A DNA stretch of 64,000 bases from Flabesymbios commensalis (Eukaryota > Annelida > Polychaeta > Terebellida > Flabelligeridae), in assembly GCA_964017125.1 (NCBI GenBank), contig OZ024915.1:22552106-22616105 (forward strand), written 5' to 3'. Within the stretch, counting starts at the first letter, position 1. Each line of letters starts with the position of its first letter. Shown here piece after piece: positions 20,801 to 28,270 of this stretch. The position numbers and the translations under genes were made by a program. The notes under the pieces are model-generated. The model made no database searches. It saw only the letters and a program-made list of their open reading frames with translations, and had not been told where the DNA came from.

Positions 20801-20807
20801 AGAGTAG
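5117..20807 (+). CDS. GLS: Glutaminase, kidney/liver type (GLS/GLS2 family), 3' eleven exons
   Basis: Hydrolyses glutamine to glutamate and ammonia; animal members act in mitochondria. Eleven exons with GT/AG borders and consistent phase join into 413 residues plus TAG. They align with vertebrate GLS from VADYIPQL to the C-terminus. The serine-dependent glutaminase fold spans residues ~1-270. The catalytic Ser-x-x-Lys is S41-C-S-K44 of QSCSKPLNY. Other conserved ligand motifs seen are [38 protein letters not shown] and PAKSGVSG. Two ankyrin repeats follow ([15 protein letters not shown], then [16 protein letters not shown]). The mitochondrial transit peptide and EF-hand-like N-terminal region are not in 1-5116, so the 5' exons lie upstream. 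The activation-loop stretch reads [14 protein letters not shown]. Three introns end in tandem arrays that replicate the acceptor. No lesion is seen, so the gene looks functional. Confidence 0.96.
5275..5786 (+). repeat. Family J interspersed element in glutaminase intron
   Basis: Shares long stretches (AAAGCACTGAAAAAG, ATTGTCATGTAAAC) with the opposite-strand copy at 35.16-35.88 kb. The right end reads CCCACGGGGTTCCTTTAA, so the family is TTAA-bounded with AAGGAAC ends. A run of about 18 G lies near 5574-5592. Confidence 0.6.
6058..6306. mobile_element. Family B miniature transposon with long hairpin
   Basis: TTAA 6058-6061 to TTAA 6303-6306. The hairpin at about 6068-6157 is built from GTCAGAATCTGACGT-type arms and GGGGACCG ends. 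It is followed by the family core (TAACATAGGTATTCAAATGA, TTTATGATTGCAAATTG). Its right TTAA is also the left TTAA of the next element. Confidence 0.8.
6303..6527. mobile_element. Family A miniature transposon with hairpin
   Basis: TTAA-CCCTTTAACCGCC to GGCGGTTAAAGGG-TTAA, a near-perfect terminal inverted repeat. The central hairpin CCCACTTGAAGTTGTG / CACAACTTCAAGTGAG lies at 6341-6400. This is the best full-length family A copy. 6528-7545 holds no recognisable gene. Confidence 0.88.
7546..7684. repeat. Family B miniature element, shortened
   Basis: Starts TTAACCATTTCAGCGC and ends TTACAGCGTTGTAGGG. Only part of the hairpin (TTTAGACGTCAGAATCTGA) remains. 7685-8831 has one weak family H palindrome near 7850-7945 and nothing else I can name. 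Confidence 0.6.
8832..9078. mobile_element. Family B miniature transposon
   Basis: TTAA at 8832-8835, a hairpin with GCGGGGATCGACTTTA arms and GACGTCTGTAGACGTC at its apex, then the family core to AAGGGTTAG at 9071-9078. Confidence 0.75.
9075..9212. repeat. Family B miniature element, shortened, abutting the previous one
   Basis: Begins CCCTTACAACGCTGAAA and reaches GCCCGCGCTTAAAGAGTTGA, with most of one hairpin arm lost. It abuts the element at 8832-9078. 9213-9867 contains nothing recognised. Confidence 0.6.
9868..10072. mobile_element. Family E miniature element with hairpin
   Basis: Starts TTAACCCTTGTACTGCTAG. The hairpin at about 9992-10048 has TCGTTTGATGCTGG and a matching complement, with a TCCGTCAGCAA apex. 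The right boundary is weak. Confidence 0.6.
10250..10655 (+). repeat. Tandem array replicating the glutaminase exon 2 acceptor
   Basis: Units of about 69-75 bp contain an acceptor (CACAG or similar), then a copy of the first ~38 nt of the next exon (ACACAGTATCGGGGAGG, CAGCCTTTCTCTATG), then GTGATCTAG and GTGTTTTATTTGTT. Look-alike starts are at about 10398, 10472 and 10541; the true exon starts at 10616. A degenerate unit lies near 10259. In the decoy units the ATG at the end of the copy is followed directly by TGA. A G-rich tract lies at 10312-10355. Confidence 0.9.
10616..10779 (+). CDS. GLS: Glutaminase exon 2 of 11 visible
   Basis: Starts after CCACAG and completes Arg27. It encodes [20 protein letters not shown]... 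to FNHIKLNNE and holds the catalytic Ser/Lys pair. The donor is A/GTAAAT; using the alternative GAAAG end would break the frame into the next exon. Confidence 0.94.
10890..11103. mobile_element. TACTGTAGATCTG miniature element (family M)
   Basis: Ends ATACTGTAGATCTGCTAA and, inverted, TACTAGATCTTCAGTAT. TA-type ends suggest a Tc1/mariner-like miniature element. The interior is rich in TTCGCGAA palindromes. A second copy lies at 44540-44736. Confidence 0.65.
11115..11165 (+). repeat. Stray copy of the glutaminase exon 2 start, downstream of the exon
   Basis: TCTCATAG followed by ACACAGTATCGGTGAGG and CCAGCCTTTGTCTATG, about 500 bp after the true exon start. It carries a plausible acceptor AG and is part of the same duplication process as the array upstream. 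Confidence 0.8.
11352..11443 (+). CDS. GLS: Glutaminase exon 3 of 11 visible
   Basis: Acceptor TTTGCAG. Encodes [20 protein letters not shown]...RFDY, donor TAC/GTGAGT. Contains the substrate-binding Asn of NAGA. Confidence 0.95.
11470..11579. mobile_element. Family H palindromic element, AAACATTTGTA subfamily
   Basis: Ends CCCGGTAAACACAAAAC and GTTTTGTCTTTAATGGG, with arms ACATTTGTAGAAC and CGTCGAAGACGT at the centre. Half of a related copy lies at 11235-11316. Confidence 0.65.
11644..11790. repeat. Family B miniature element, truncated
   Basis: TTAACCCTTACAGCACTGA plus the family core to TACGGCAGTTAT. The right half with the hairpin is missing. Confidence 0.6.
12139..12197 (+). CDS. GLS: Glutaminase exon 4 of 11 visible
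   Basis: Acceptor TTTGCAG. Encodes [19 protein letters not shown], donor AT/GTGAGT in phase 2. Matches human MQFLNKMAGNEYVGFSNA. Confidence 0.94.
12323..12389 (+). CDS. GLS: Glutaminase exon 5 of 11 visible
   Basis: Acceptor GTTTTCAG. Encodes [19 protein letters not shown] plus ENK, donor AAG/GTGCGT. Carries the conserved Glu and Asn of SERES-DRN. Confidence 0.94.
12547..12792. mobile_element. Family A miniature transposon with hairpin
   Basis: Left end CCCTTTAACCGCCGGTG (left flank TGAA), right end GGCGGCTAAAGGG-TTAA. The hairpin at 12703-12758 reads CACTTACTTAAAGTTGTG / CACAACTTTAAGTGGG. The A-for-G change is matched on both arms. Confidence 0.82.
12986..13036 (+). CDS. GLS: Glutaminase exon 6 of 11 visible
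   Basis: A 51 bp exon after TTTTAG, encoding [17 protein letters not shown], donor CAG/GTGAGT. Equivalent to human CFPEGTDMVGILDFYFQ. Confidence 0.93.
13117..13430 (+). repeat. 41-bp tandem array replicating the glutaminase exon 7 acceptor
   Basis: Eight copies of TTTTGTAG followed by CTGTGTTCT and a GGTGTATAATCAG linker. Acceptor AGs end at 13126, 13168, 13209, 13250, 13295, 13336, 13377 and the true one at 13418, so spacing is 41-45 bp. The array fills most of the 382 bp intron and runs about 11 nt into the exon. Units are not multiples of 3 and contain TAA, so use of an upstream copy would break translation. Confidence 0.95.
13419..13595 (+). CDS. GLS: Glutaminase exon 7 of 11 visible
   Basis: Last acceptor of the 41-bp array. 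Encodes [20 protein letters not shown]...[15 protein letters not shown] (59 codons), donor AAG/GTGAGA. Includes the active-site Tyr of GMYD. Confidence 0.95.
13690..13745. repeat. Isolated hairpin of the A/C/D type
   Basis: GTCACTTGGGATTTGTG, apex GGTCGCGGTAGCGAGA, complement AAATCACAAGTGAC. Several changes relative to other copies are matched across the arms. Confidence 0.65.
13811..14041. mobile_element. Family F miniature transposon
   Basis: TTAA 13811-13814 to TTAA 14038-14041. The hairpin is CATCTTTATCTTCCACAAG / CTTGTAGTGGATGAAGATG with a TTGCTGTCAAAATTC apex. It ends with GATGCATCGTGAGG. Same family as 22375-22626. Confidence 0.75.
14038..14276. mobile_element. Family C miniature transposon, sharing TTAA with previous
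   Basis: Begins at the TTAA that ends the family F copy. The hairpin AACCACTTGAGGTTGTG / CACAACCTCAAGTGGTT at 14079-14132 has a matched G-C pair where other copies have A-T. Ends CAGTCAAAGGATTAG. Confidence 0.75.
14360..14491 (+). CDS. GLS: Glutaminase exon 8 of 11 visible
   Basis: Acceptor TTCACCAG. Encodes [18 protein letters not shown]...[11 protein letters not shown], 44 codons, donor GAG/GTGAGA. End of the catalytic domain. Confidence 0.95.
14833..17397. mobile_element. 2.56-kb non-autonomous DNA element with internal 14-bp motifs, inserted in (TA)n
   Basis: Inverted ends of about 32 bp (GGTCGATTCCCACAAAAG.. and its diverged complement) sit inside TA repeats at 14801-14832 and 17398-17422, so TA duplication is likely. 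The interior holds about ten copies of GTAACCCTACGAAT in both orientations: + near 15007, 16103, 16448 and 16475; - near 15371, 15702, 15722, 16815, 16994 (degenerate) and 17189. There is no long open frame and no recognisable transposase. It interrupts the intron between glutaminase exons 8 and 9. The superfamily is not determinable from these ends. Confidence 0.7.
17543..17697 (+). CDS. GLS: Glutaminase exon 9 of 11 visible
   Basis: Acceptor ATTTTCAG. Encodes [20 protein letters not shown]...[16 protein letters not shown], donor AG/GTAGGC. Linker into the ankyrin region. Confidence 0.94.
18064..18320. mobile_element. AAGCGACTCAATCAGG miniature transposon (family N)
   Basis: Inverted ends of 28 bp (AAAGCGACTCAATCAGG and on). 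The right end is GTCGCTTTAA, so the target is TTAA-like. A truncated second copy lies at 20270-20455 and starts TTAAAGCGAC. Confidence 0.75.
18340..19089 (+). repeat. ~50-bp tandem array replicating the glutaminase exon 10 acceptor
   Basis: About thirteen diverged units of the form CAGATAATAATGTGTTATC, then YAG, then GATGGCGTTATC, TATTGTTTCTATAA. The last unit is the real junction AACAG/GATGGCGTTATC at 19077. About half of the upstream units keep an AG directly before GATGG (for example those reading ATAG, GCAG, GTAG, TTAG). The array fills the 3' ~740 bp of the intron. Confidence 0.93.
19077..19217 (+). CDS. GLS: Glutaminase exon 10 of 11 visible
   Basis: Encodes [20 protein letters not shown]...[16 protein letters not shown], first ankyrin repeat, donor AG/GTGAGT. 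The start is fixed by phase and by alignment to human ALSAMDMEQRDYDSRTALH. Confidence 0.95.
19425..19670. mobile_element. Family A miniature transposon with hairpin
   Basis: TTAA 19425-19428, CACTTTAACCGCC to GGCGGTTAAAGGG, TTAA 19667-19670. Hairpin CTCACTGGAAGTTGTG / CACAGCTTCAAGTGGG at 19581-19637. Confidence 0.85.
19667..19878. mobile_element. Family B miniature transposon abutting family A
   Basis: Shares TTAA 19667-19670 with the previous element. CCCTTACAGCGCTGAAA.. to the hairpin GTGCGGGGATCGACTTTA / AAAGACGGTCCCCGTGC, then AAAAGG and TTAA 19875-19878. Confidence 0.8.
20270..20455. repeat. Family N element, truncated
   Basis: Starts TTAAAGCGACACAATCAGG, then matches the interior of 18064-18320 in inverted order. 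The right end is replaced by a family B fragment. Confidence 0.65.
20460..20651. repeat. Family B element, right half
   Basis: Runs from CAAAATCTGACGTCTATAAA through the family core to TTAGCATTGCAAAGGTTA. It lies just before the last glutaminase exon. Confidence 0.65.
20684..20807 (+). CDS. GLS: Glutaminase terminal coding exon
   Basis: Acceptor TATCCACAG. Encodes [20 protein letters not shown]...ATVEE then TAG at 20805-20807. Second ankyrin repeat and a C-terminal tail shorter than the human one. Confidence 0.95.
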
Positions 20808-20808
20808 A

Positions 20809-21045
20809 TTAACCCTTTAACCGCCGGTGCCGCATATAGTCGGGTTCTCATTTTGTATTAGCAAATTAAGTACCACATTTAAAAGATAAAATGTGACATC
20901 AACCAGCAAGATTTAAAAAGAGTTGATCTCCATCTTGCGAAATCTGAATAATTTTCACTCACTTGAAGTTGTGGATCGCTTCAGCGAGCCACAAATTCAA
21001 GTGGGTGAAAATTCAAATTGAATAATTTGGCGGTTTAAGGGTTAT
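20809..21045. mobile_element. Family A miniature transposon at the start of the glutaminase 3'UTR
   Basis: TTAA 20809-20812 follows the stop codon by one base. CCCTTTAACCGCCGGTG runs to GGCGGTTTAAGGG with right flank TTAT. The hairpin CACTTGAAGTTGTGGATCG / CACAAATTCAAGTGGG lies at 20958-21012, so the mature transcript should carry it. No clear AATAAA follows within the next few hundred bases. Confidence 0.82.
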
Positions 21046-21384
21046 AAAGCAACCACTAACTTGAAAACTTGTGTATATCACATGGGCAGCTAATTACCGC
21101 GTGATCAGTGAAACTGAAATGTATATATATTTACAGTTACGTTTACGTTGTACAATTCTGTTAATAATATAAGTTTAATCAGTGTACATATTACAGTATT
21201 ATTGTATGATAAAATTGAGCCGTATAAAAAAGTAGATCTACATTACTAGTTACTAGATAAATGTTACGTGATTGTGTTTGTTTGCAGATACAATTACATG
21301 ATAACACTACGATGTATGTATATATTTGTAGAAATATAAACTTTCTTAGATTCCATGGGTGAGGAAAGTGGCTAGATCGTACCT

Positions 21385-21584
21385 ACCCAGCAGGCACAAG
21401 ACGTTGAATCAATGTTGGTTAAACCAACATTAATTCAACGTCTTGTTGGCGGATTGATTCTGGCCTTGTACATGGAAACATTAATCAATCAAATATGAGA
21501 CGTTGGTTTAATGTTGGTTTAATGTTGGGCCAGCGTCGCAGGCGGTGGACCAACGGTGGGTCAACGTCTCGTGTTTGCTGGGAA
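21385..21584. mobile_element. Compound family H palindrome
   Basis: Begins CCCAGCAGGCACAAGACG and ends CGTCTCGTGTTTGCTGGG. It contains two nested palindromes (TTGAATCAATGTTGG and inverse, then a TTTAATGTTGGGCCAGCG type). It seems to be two copies joined. Confidence 0.65.
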
Positions 21585-21770
21585 AACAAACACATCAACA
21601 CAAATTGTACAAAATTATGATTGTTATTTGGTACTACAGCGGTATGTTTAGTGATTGTAAACTCAGCTAGGACTGCTTTGCTATGAATCACTATCATTAG
21701 AAAAATACTTTCTCGAGCGTTCCTTTTTCATCAGTGTAATATTATCATGCATCGAATATGTGAGTTCAAA

Positions 21771-22001
21771 TTAACCTTTTCACTACCATACATGACGGGA
21801 ATTTCCGTCGTCATTCGTCAATGAACGTAACCATAAAATGACACAAATTTTCGTCAAATATATACTACATTTATGTATTTTTCGTCATTTGAAGCTGGAA
21901 ATTGCGTTAGCAATTCCAGCTTCAAATGACGAAAAATAGAACTCCTACACCAGTATATCTGGATCCTGGTATGCACCCCGGCCTGGAAGTCAAAGGGTTA
22001 A
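21771..22001. mobile_element. Family E miniature transposon with hairpin
   Basis: TTAA 21771-21774 to AAAGGG-TTAA 21998-22001. The hairpin at 21878-21938 has TTTTTCGTCATTTGAAGC, apex TTGCGTTAGCAA, and is nearly perfect. A run of Cs follows at 22077-22089. Confidence 0.82.
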
Positions 22002-22374
22002 CCTGGTTCAGCTTCTCCTTTGCTGTGTATCCTTGCCCAAACAGTGCTACACCAACATAATTATAATTATATAACCACCCCCCCCCCCAGTTCTGTTGCA
22101 AACTGCACCGCTACACCAACCAATTTACTCCCTGACCACACAAGTAGGTCTACTATGTAAGGTTGAGACTGCTCCGAAGCCAACGAACAAGAGACATAGA
22201 TATTTGCTGACCCACCGCCTCCAACACTGGCTCAACATCGGGTCATTAAGTGTTATTAAAAGGAAGGCTCTACAAATTGCAAGCACATCATTTGCCTGTA
22301 CATCAGTATGTATATTAGGGTGGACATAATTATATTATTATCTGCGTGTTATCGTGTTTATTATGACTAGCACA

Positions 22375-22626
22375 TTAACCCTTTCATGCCTGCCTGAATT
22401 TACCATTGTCATCTTCATCCACCACAAGCCGCGAATTGCTGCCGCAATTCTCGACTTGTAGTGGGTGAAGATGATTTGTTGTGGTTTAAAATTTGAAGAA
22501 AATTGCCATGTATTGGTAAGCCAGTTTCAGGGACATTTTCGTTTTAAAACCCTTGGTTGTAGGACAATTAAGTTTTCAGGGATGTAAAATGATGCTTTAA
22601 TGCATCGTGGGGGCTTAAAGGGTTAA
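22375..22626. mobile_element. Family F miniature transposon with hairpin
   Basis: TTAA 22375-22378, CCCTTTCATGCC to GGGGGCTTAAAGGG-TTAA 22623-22626. Hairpin CATCTTCATCCACCACAAG / CTTGTAGTGGGTGAAGATG with apex GAATTGCTGCCGCAATTC. Confidence 0.83.
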
Positions 22627-23091
22627 ACAGTTAAAGAGATCGTTTGGCCAATCCCACCAAAAATCTTTAAATTTAGATTATCCTTTATCTTATTTTCATC
22701 AGGAAAGTTAAGAGCATTACCTTTTTTAATGGAAATACGAGAAATTTTAGATAATCTTATTTTTATTATCTTTACTGGGGTGGTACCTGTACATTTGTAA
22801 TCACATTACCCTATTGTTACTGATGATATCTAACTATAGTTGGTCTAGCTATAGTTGTGACCAATATACGTATATATATGTAATGTTTGTAGCGTTTGTT
22901 GTGATGAGATGAATGAATGCATCGGATAACTTGGTTAGGCCTACATGCCTAAATTCCGTGGTCTCTGCATTGAATGTGTCTTCATCCAGTTATGTAAATA
23001 AAATGACGTCTTATGATGTTAATGATATAATTGTACGAGTTGTTATGTTAAAATCTAGAAGTAGCTACCATACAGTCTGGATGGTCTCCGT

Positions 23092-23318
23092 GTTACCCCT
23101 TACAGCGCAGGGACCGCCGTCAGTCGTCAGAATCAGGCTATAGTCGCTCCCGCACTGGAGTAGGCCTAAACATATTTTTTATATTGGCTGTAGACCCATA
23201 ACATAGGTATTCAAATTAATCAGAAAGAGCTAACCAAGACATTTATGATGGTTTCAAAATAAAAAAAACCTTTGGTCTCCATGGATTTTACAAAAATAAT
23301 TCAGCGCTTTGAGGGTTA
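23092..23318. mobile_element. Family B miniature transposon
   Basis: CCCCTTACAGCGCAGGGACC to TTCAGCGCTTTGAGGG-TTAA 23315-23318. The hairpin is reduced (CAGTCGTCAGAATCAGGC). Confidence 0.7.
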
Positions 23319-23351
23319 AAGTGTGTGCCTATACAGGTGTTCTGCCGTATG

Positions 23352-23431
23352 GAGCCAAAAGGCAGTATCTGCTTACTTTACCAGTAAGCAGATATACTGA
23401 GATAGTGCCTTTTGGCTTTGCAGAGCAGAGT
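23352..23431. repeat. Long imperfect hairpin (CCAAAAGGCAGT type)
   Basis: AGCCAAAAGGCAGTATCTGC pairs with the downstream TGCCTTTTGGCTTTGC region. A near relative with a perfect stem is at 33774-33837. 23432-25065 has no supported gene; two short open frames near 23865 and 24103 have no recognisable domain. Confidence 0.6.
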
Positions 23432-25073
23432 TGTATGTCAAAAACATCACACACATGATAATACTATAGTCGTTTTAATTTGGTTTTATTAGCCGAACAA
23501 ATTACTTTTAAAACTGCTATAACCTTAGAAAACACAATAATTATGTTAATATAATGATGTAATTATTACGAAGTGCTAGCATAAGTCTATGTAGCCTATA
23601 ATAAACGATGATTACCATCTGAATTCAATCACAGCAAACCAGGAATCTGTCATAAATTATTTAATCCCAAGTTAGTTTACAGTTTTTGTTTTATGCTGGT
23701 CCGTGACGTTAGTCCAACCGTAAACTGAGATAACTATAACCATGAATTGAAATTACATATTTCGGTAGCTTTCTCGTATAAATTTCAGTGTCAGATAAAA
23801 GATTACCTTAAAAGCGTTAGAATATAAATGTGTACAACCGCCCTCATATCCAACATACGCAATCATGAAGACTCCATTTAACAGACTATCACTGCTGATT
23901 GTTATCATTGCTAATTTAAATTGCCACAAGTATTTTTTACAAAAGATATGTTGTATATTTTACAACAGTTCCTATGACATAGGCCTACAAACGCCACTCA
24001 AGATACAGGATCGGGTTCACAGTTCTCTTCAAGCTCAAATATTTTGGAAATTTTTCGAATAGTTATTTTTTCGTCCGTGCACTTCACGAAACGAGAGGCA
24101 CAATGCACAATGTATCCAGTTTAGCTCACACGTCTCCAAATGAAAAAAACTGGTTGTATAATTCATCGTTTTTATCCAGTAGATGTAGGCTTTTTTTGCC
24201 AATTGCTATTACGGACAGTATCACAGTTTTGCTCATTCACCTTATTGGAGTCGCATACGGTACGTTTTTAGAACTAAGTTTCTAAGCTGACAAACCAGCT
24301 GACTAAACCTGGTTTTTTTCTGTGACATAATGTTCATTCATCTCTACCGGGTTTGATTTTCTACAAATACCGCAAAGTGTATGTACATGCTTTTAGTGCT
24401 AACAAGGCCTCACGGTGCTACAGCAGCCAGTAGAAATCTATATTGACGAGCCTTAAAATAATTACATTAAAATGAATATATATATATATAATGCGACTTA
24501 TCAGTTGTGTTCGCTATATGTTGTAATGGAAAAAAATATGGCTAACTTTTAAATCAACTTTATTAGAGATAAAAATAAATATCGTGTCCCATTTGTAGCA
24601 TGACCTTTTTCACCTGACCCAAATATCTGATTCAGCCAATCAGACCAATCACAAAGGGGCTTTACGATAACGCGTCAATTTAAATAGACCAAAGCAAGAT
24701 GACCGAATTTAGATTTTCTGATTGGGATTTCTAAGTTATTTTAAAATTTTAATTTTACCTTCTCATACCTCAGCATCGATCTCACATGTTAAAACTTTTT
24801 GGAAATTCTTAACATTTTATACTCCTGGAACTATGACTTTGGTAGGTTTAAAGTGATTTGGGTCAGAAAAACTGATTCAAAATTGGTCTACATGTGAGAT
24901 TCATTAATTGATGCGGGGCTAATCTGCTTTGTGATAAATTTAAGATTTTACTGAATTTGTTGATATTATTTATTCCTTGGTTGGAGGGTGGACCTAGGTA
25001 TTGAGCAATCATATATTGGTGAGGACCCCTGGACTTAGGGAAACTTTCAAAATTTGGTTCATTCCCTATTCCC

Positions 25074-26520
25074 TCAAGTGCAAATGGCTTACAAGTATGT
25101 CTTAATAAACTAGAAAATTACTGTAAACGATGGCGATTGTCAGTAAATGTGAAAAAAACAAAGATAATGACTATGTCGAAACGAAATTATATAGCAAAGG
25201 AAAACTTTCATATGCTTAACTATTGTCTCGAAAAAGTTAATACTTATAAATATTTAGGTTTAATCATCAGTTCCGATGGGAAATTTAAAACTTGTGTCAG
25301 TGATAGAATAAACAAGGCTAAAAGGGCAATGTTTATTATATTACAAGCTCTTATGGTGTCCGGCTGTGTCTCACCTAGATTAAACATGACTGTATTTGAT
25401 AAACAGATAATTCCTATTTTATTATACGGTTGCCCTATATGGGGTTCATATAACAAAGTTGATATACATTATGATAAACATTTATTTGAAAGAGTCCAAA
25501 CAGATTTCTGTAAAAGAACTTTAAACATCACAAAAAGATGTAGCAATGTTATTGCAAGAGGAGAATTTGGTAGATATCCTCTTTCTAATATTATTTATAG
25601 CCGTATGATTAAGTATTGGTGTAGACTGGAATCAGGCACTAAAAATATGATGTTAAATGCAGCCTATAAAGAATCGAAAATTGTAGGAACTGATTGGATT
25701 AATAAGATATCTTCATTATTATGTCGTAATGGTTATGCAATTGTGTTTGAAAATCCACAGTCAGTTAATTTAAATATTTTTTCAAAATATTTTCAACAAC
25801 GAGTAAATGATCAATATGAACAATACTATCAATCTTATATAAAAGAATCCCCGAGATTTGATATTGTGAAACTGGTTTTTAAAAAATATAAATTTTGCAA
25901 TTATCTAGACGTTATAAAATCTAGTAAGATTAGATGTATATTTTCAAGGTTAAGAACAGATAACAGCTTACTAGAGGTAAATAGAGGTCGATTCAGAAAT
26001 GTTCCCAGAGAAGATCGATTATGTATATGTAAAAAGAGTGTAGAAGATCCGATACACTTTATCTTACATTGTGAAAGATATAAAGATTATAGAGATTTAT
26101 TTATAAAAAATATGACAAATCTGAACATGAAAATTGAAAAGAACTATCCTAATAAAATTATACAACTATTGTTCCATTTTGAAGTGAACGCTGAGGTTTC
26201 GCGGCACTGTGTAAATTTTGTCAAAGATATTTATGCATCACGAAGTGAGGTGTAAGAATTACGGTTTTACAGTTAATAATTATATTTCTACATTGCTTTA
26301 CCTAGCGATGATATCAGTATAATTTAAATCTGTCTATACGGTTTTACAGTTAATAATTATATTTCTACATTGCTTTACATAGCGATGATATCAGTATAAT
26401 TTAAATATGTCTATGCTGTTAAATGAGTTTGATGGGTACACGTGTGTGTACTAACTTCAGTATGTTGATGTCCTGGCATTGTATTGGCTGAATAAACTTG
26501 TCTTGTCTTGTCTTGTCTTC
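25074..26520 (+). mobile_element. 5'-truncated LINE (non-LTR retrotransposon) with open C-terminal RT frame
   Basis: An open frame runs from about 25074 (SANGLQVCLNKLENYCKRW) to the stop near 26253. It contains the region after the RT catalytic core: NVKKTKIM, YKYLGLIISSDG, PILLYGCPIWG, and a terminal Cys/His cluster (CICKKSVEDPIHFILHCERY). The endonuclease and RT palm are missing, typical of 5' truncation. A 3' untranslated tail holds a 76 bp tandem duplication at 26261-26412, and the element ends in GAATAAA plus (CTTGT)n at 26495-26520. A short TTCCCTA at both borders may be the target duplication. The frame is uninterrupted for about 390 codons, so this insertion is fairly young. Jockey/CR1-like by layout; the clade is not resolved. 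Confidence 0.88.
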
Positions 26521-26569
26521 CCTAATAGCGATTTTTGAAAACAGAATAGTATAGCGTGACCTTCACTTT

Positions 26570-26650
26570 TAACCCTTGTGCTGCTGGAGCCGTATACATG
26601 TATATCCGGTTTCGTGTAAGTTTCAGAGGAAACTAGATGTTATATTTGCA
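26570..26650. repeat. Family E end fragment
   Basis: TTAACCCTTGTGCTGCTGG followed by CCGTATACATGTATATCC, the left end of family E without its hairpin. Confidence 0.5.
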
Positions 26651-26767
26651 TAGCAATGATGAAGGTATCCACCTTCCACAATTAAACGATTAAAAAAAAA
26701 TTCGCGAAGACACGGATAAATATTGGCGACTGGAGATAGTTTACATCGTCAAATTGTTGAAGAATAA

Positions 26768-26845
26768 CTAGAGCCTGACGGCACTGAAGTAGAGCCTGCG
26801 CTTGGCTTCAGGAAAAGCTAAAATGCAGCTGTTTTACAATTAAAG
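26768..26845 (+). repeat. Repeat K, without inserted element
   Basis: TAGAGCCTGACGGCACTGAA to ATGCAGCTGTTTTACAATTA. The same repeat at 55606-55930 contains a family A insertion, so this copy approximates the empty site. Confidence 0.7.
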
Positions 26846-27282
26846 CTATAGAACACCACACATGTGTGTTTCCGGTTTTAGTTGTACCCCAGTTGCCTCT
26901 ATCTCTGTGATCAGCGTGGTGCTTTCTGGGTACAGATGTGTCCCTCTGTTCACACACAGTGGATCGGACTATTCATTTAAGCAATAAATGTGTTATTAAT
27001 ATCAGATGACTACTCAGATAAAATATAATGTAGCAGACAATATGCTAATTTAAGCTAATGTGCTAATAATATTCACATGTATGGTGATATGCTCTTAATT
27101 TAGCTCATGTAATGCTATTAGTCAGCTTAAGTAATGAGCACTATCAGTCAGCGCATGTAATTAATGCTCCTTGACAGCTGATGCACAGTAATATTTGTCT
27201 TATTCAGCTCATGATTTATTGTAAACATTATATTGATAGCTAGTCAGCTAATGTAAAACTCTTGATATTCCAGGTCACCCAG

Positions 27283-27375
27283 CAAACACGAATAACTGAC
27301 ACATTTAATACTGAACCATGGCTGAACAGCCAGCGTTATAGACATTGGCCCAACATCAAAGCAAAACAGTAGTTC
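27283..27375. repeat. Family H palindrome, degraded
   Basis: CCCAGCAAACACGAATAAC followed by diverged arms ending GGCCCAACATCAAAGC. The right end is eroded. Confidence 0.5.
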
Positions 27376-27638
27376 TGCATGCACAGATCAGGATAATTTT
27401 CAGAATTTATAAACTCATTCATGAAATCATAAGGCCACAACGATGCGCTCCTGTATGTACTGAATTTGCCTAAATTGTGCGTTACTTCATTCTGCAGAAA
27501 TAGGTTATATATTGCCTAGTAATATCATCACATAAATCAATTATCTTGGCATCAACTGAAATGGTTGGAATCCTTGTCATTTTTTTATTGCATAGTTCCA
27601 GGTCTTTTAGAGATCTTGTTGGCAGCTGTACTAAACAT

Positions 27639-28270
27639 GCCTGAGTGTGAGATGGGCCAGTAGCCTGAGTGTGAGATGGGCCAGTAATCTGAGTGTAAGA
27701 TGGGCCAGTAGCCTGAATCTGAGATGGGCCAGTAGTCTGAGATGGGCCAGTAGTCTGAGTGTGAGATAGGCCAGTAGCCTGAGTGTGAGATGGACCAGTG
27801 GCCTGAGAGTGAGACAGGCCAGTAGCCTGAGTATGAAATGGGCCAGCGGTAGCCTGAGCGTGAGACAGTGGGATGGGTCAGTAACCTGAGTGTGAGATGG
27901 GCCAGTAGCCTGAGTGTGAGGTGGGCCAGTGACGTGAGTGTGAGAAGGGCTAGTAGCCTGAGTGTGAGATGGGCCAGTAGCCTCAGTCTGGGATGAGCCA
28001 GTAGCTTGAGTGTGAGATGGGCCAGTGGCCTAAGTGTGGGATGGGCCAGTAACCTGAGTGTGAGATGGGCCAGTAGCCTGAGTGTGAGATGGGCCAGTAG
28101 CATGAGTGAGGGACAGGCCAGTAGCCTGGGTGCGAGATGGGCCAGTTGCCTAATTGTGAGATGGGCCAGTAGCCTGAGTGTGAGATAATCCAGCATGCAG
28201 TAGCTTGAGTGTAAGACGGGCAAGACTTAGCCTGAGTGTGAGATGGGCCAACAGTAGCCTGATCTTCAGT
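27639..28270. repeat. 24-bp minisatellite
   Basis: About 26 tandem copies of CCTGAGTGTGAGATGGGCCA plus GTAG, with point changes and a few short indels. Because 24 is a multiple of 3, long open frames exist on the - strand (AHLTLRLL repeats) and shorter ones on the + strand. There is no start context, splice pattern or conservation to suggest a gene. Confidence 0.92.

Noticed and set aside
23865-24285. Two short frames, one with a signal-peptide-like start
   Set aside because: Only about 60 codons each, no family resemblance and no neighbouring exon signals.
27639-28270. CRISPR-like array
   Set aside because: The 24-bp units are contiguous with no unique spacers, and the genome is animal; it is a minisatellite.
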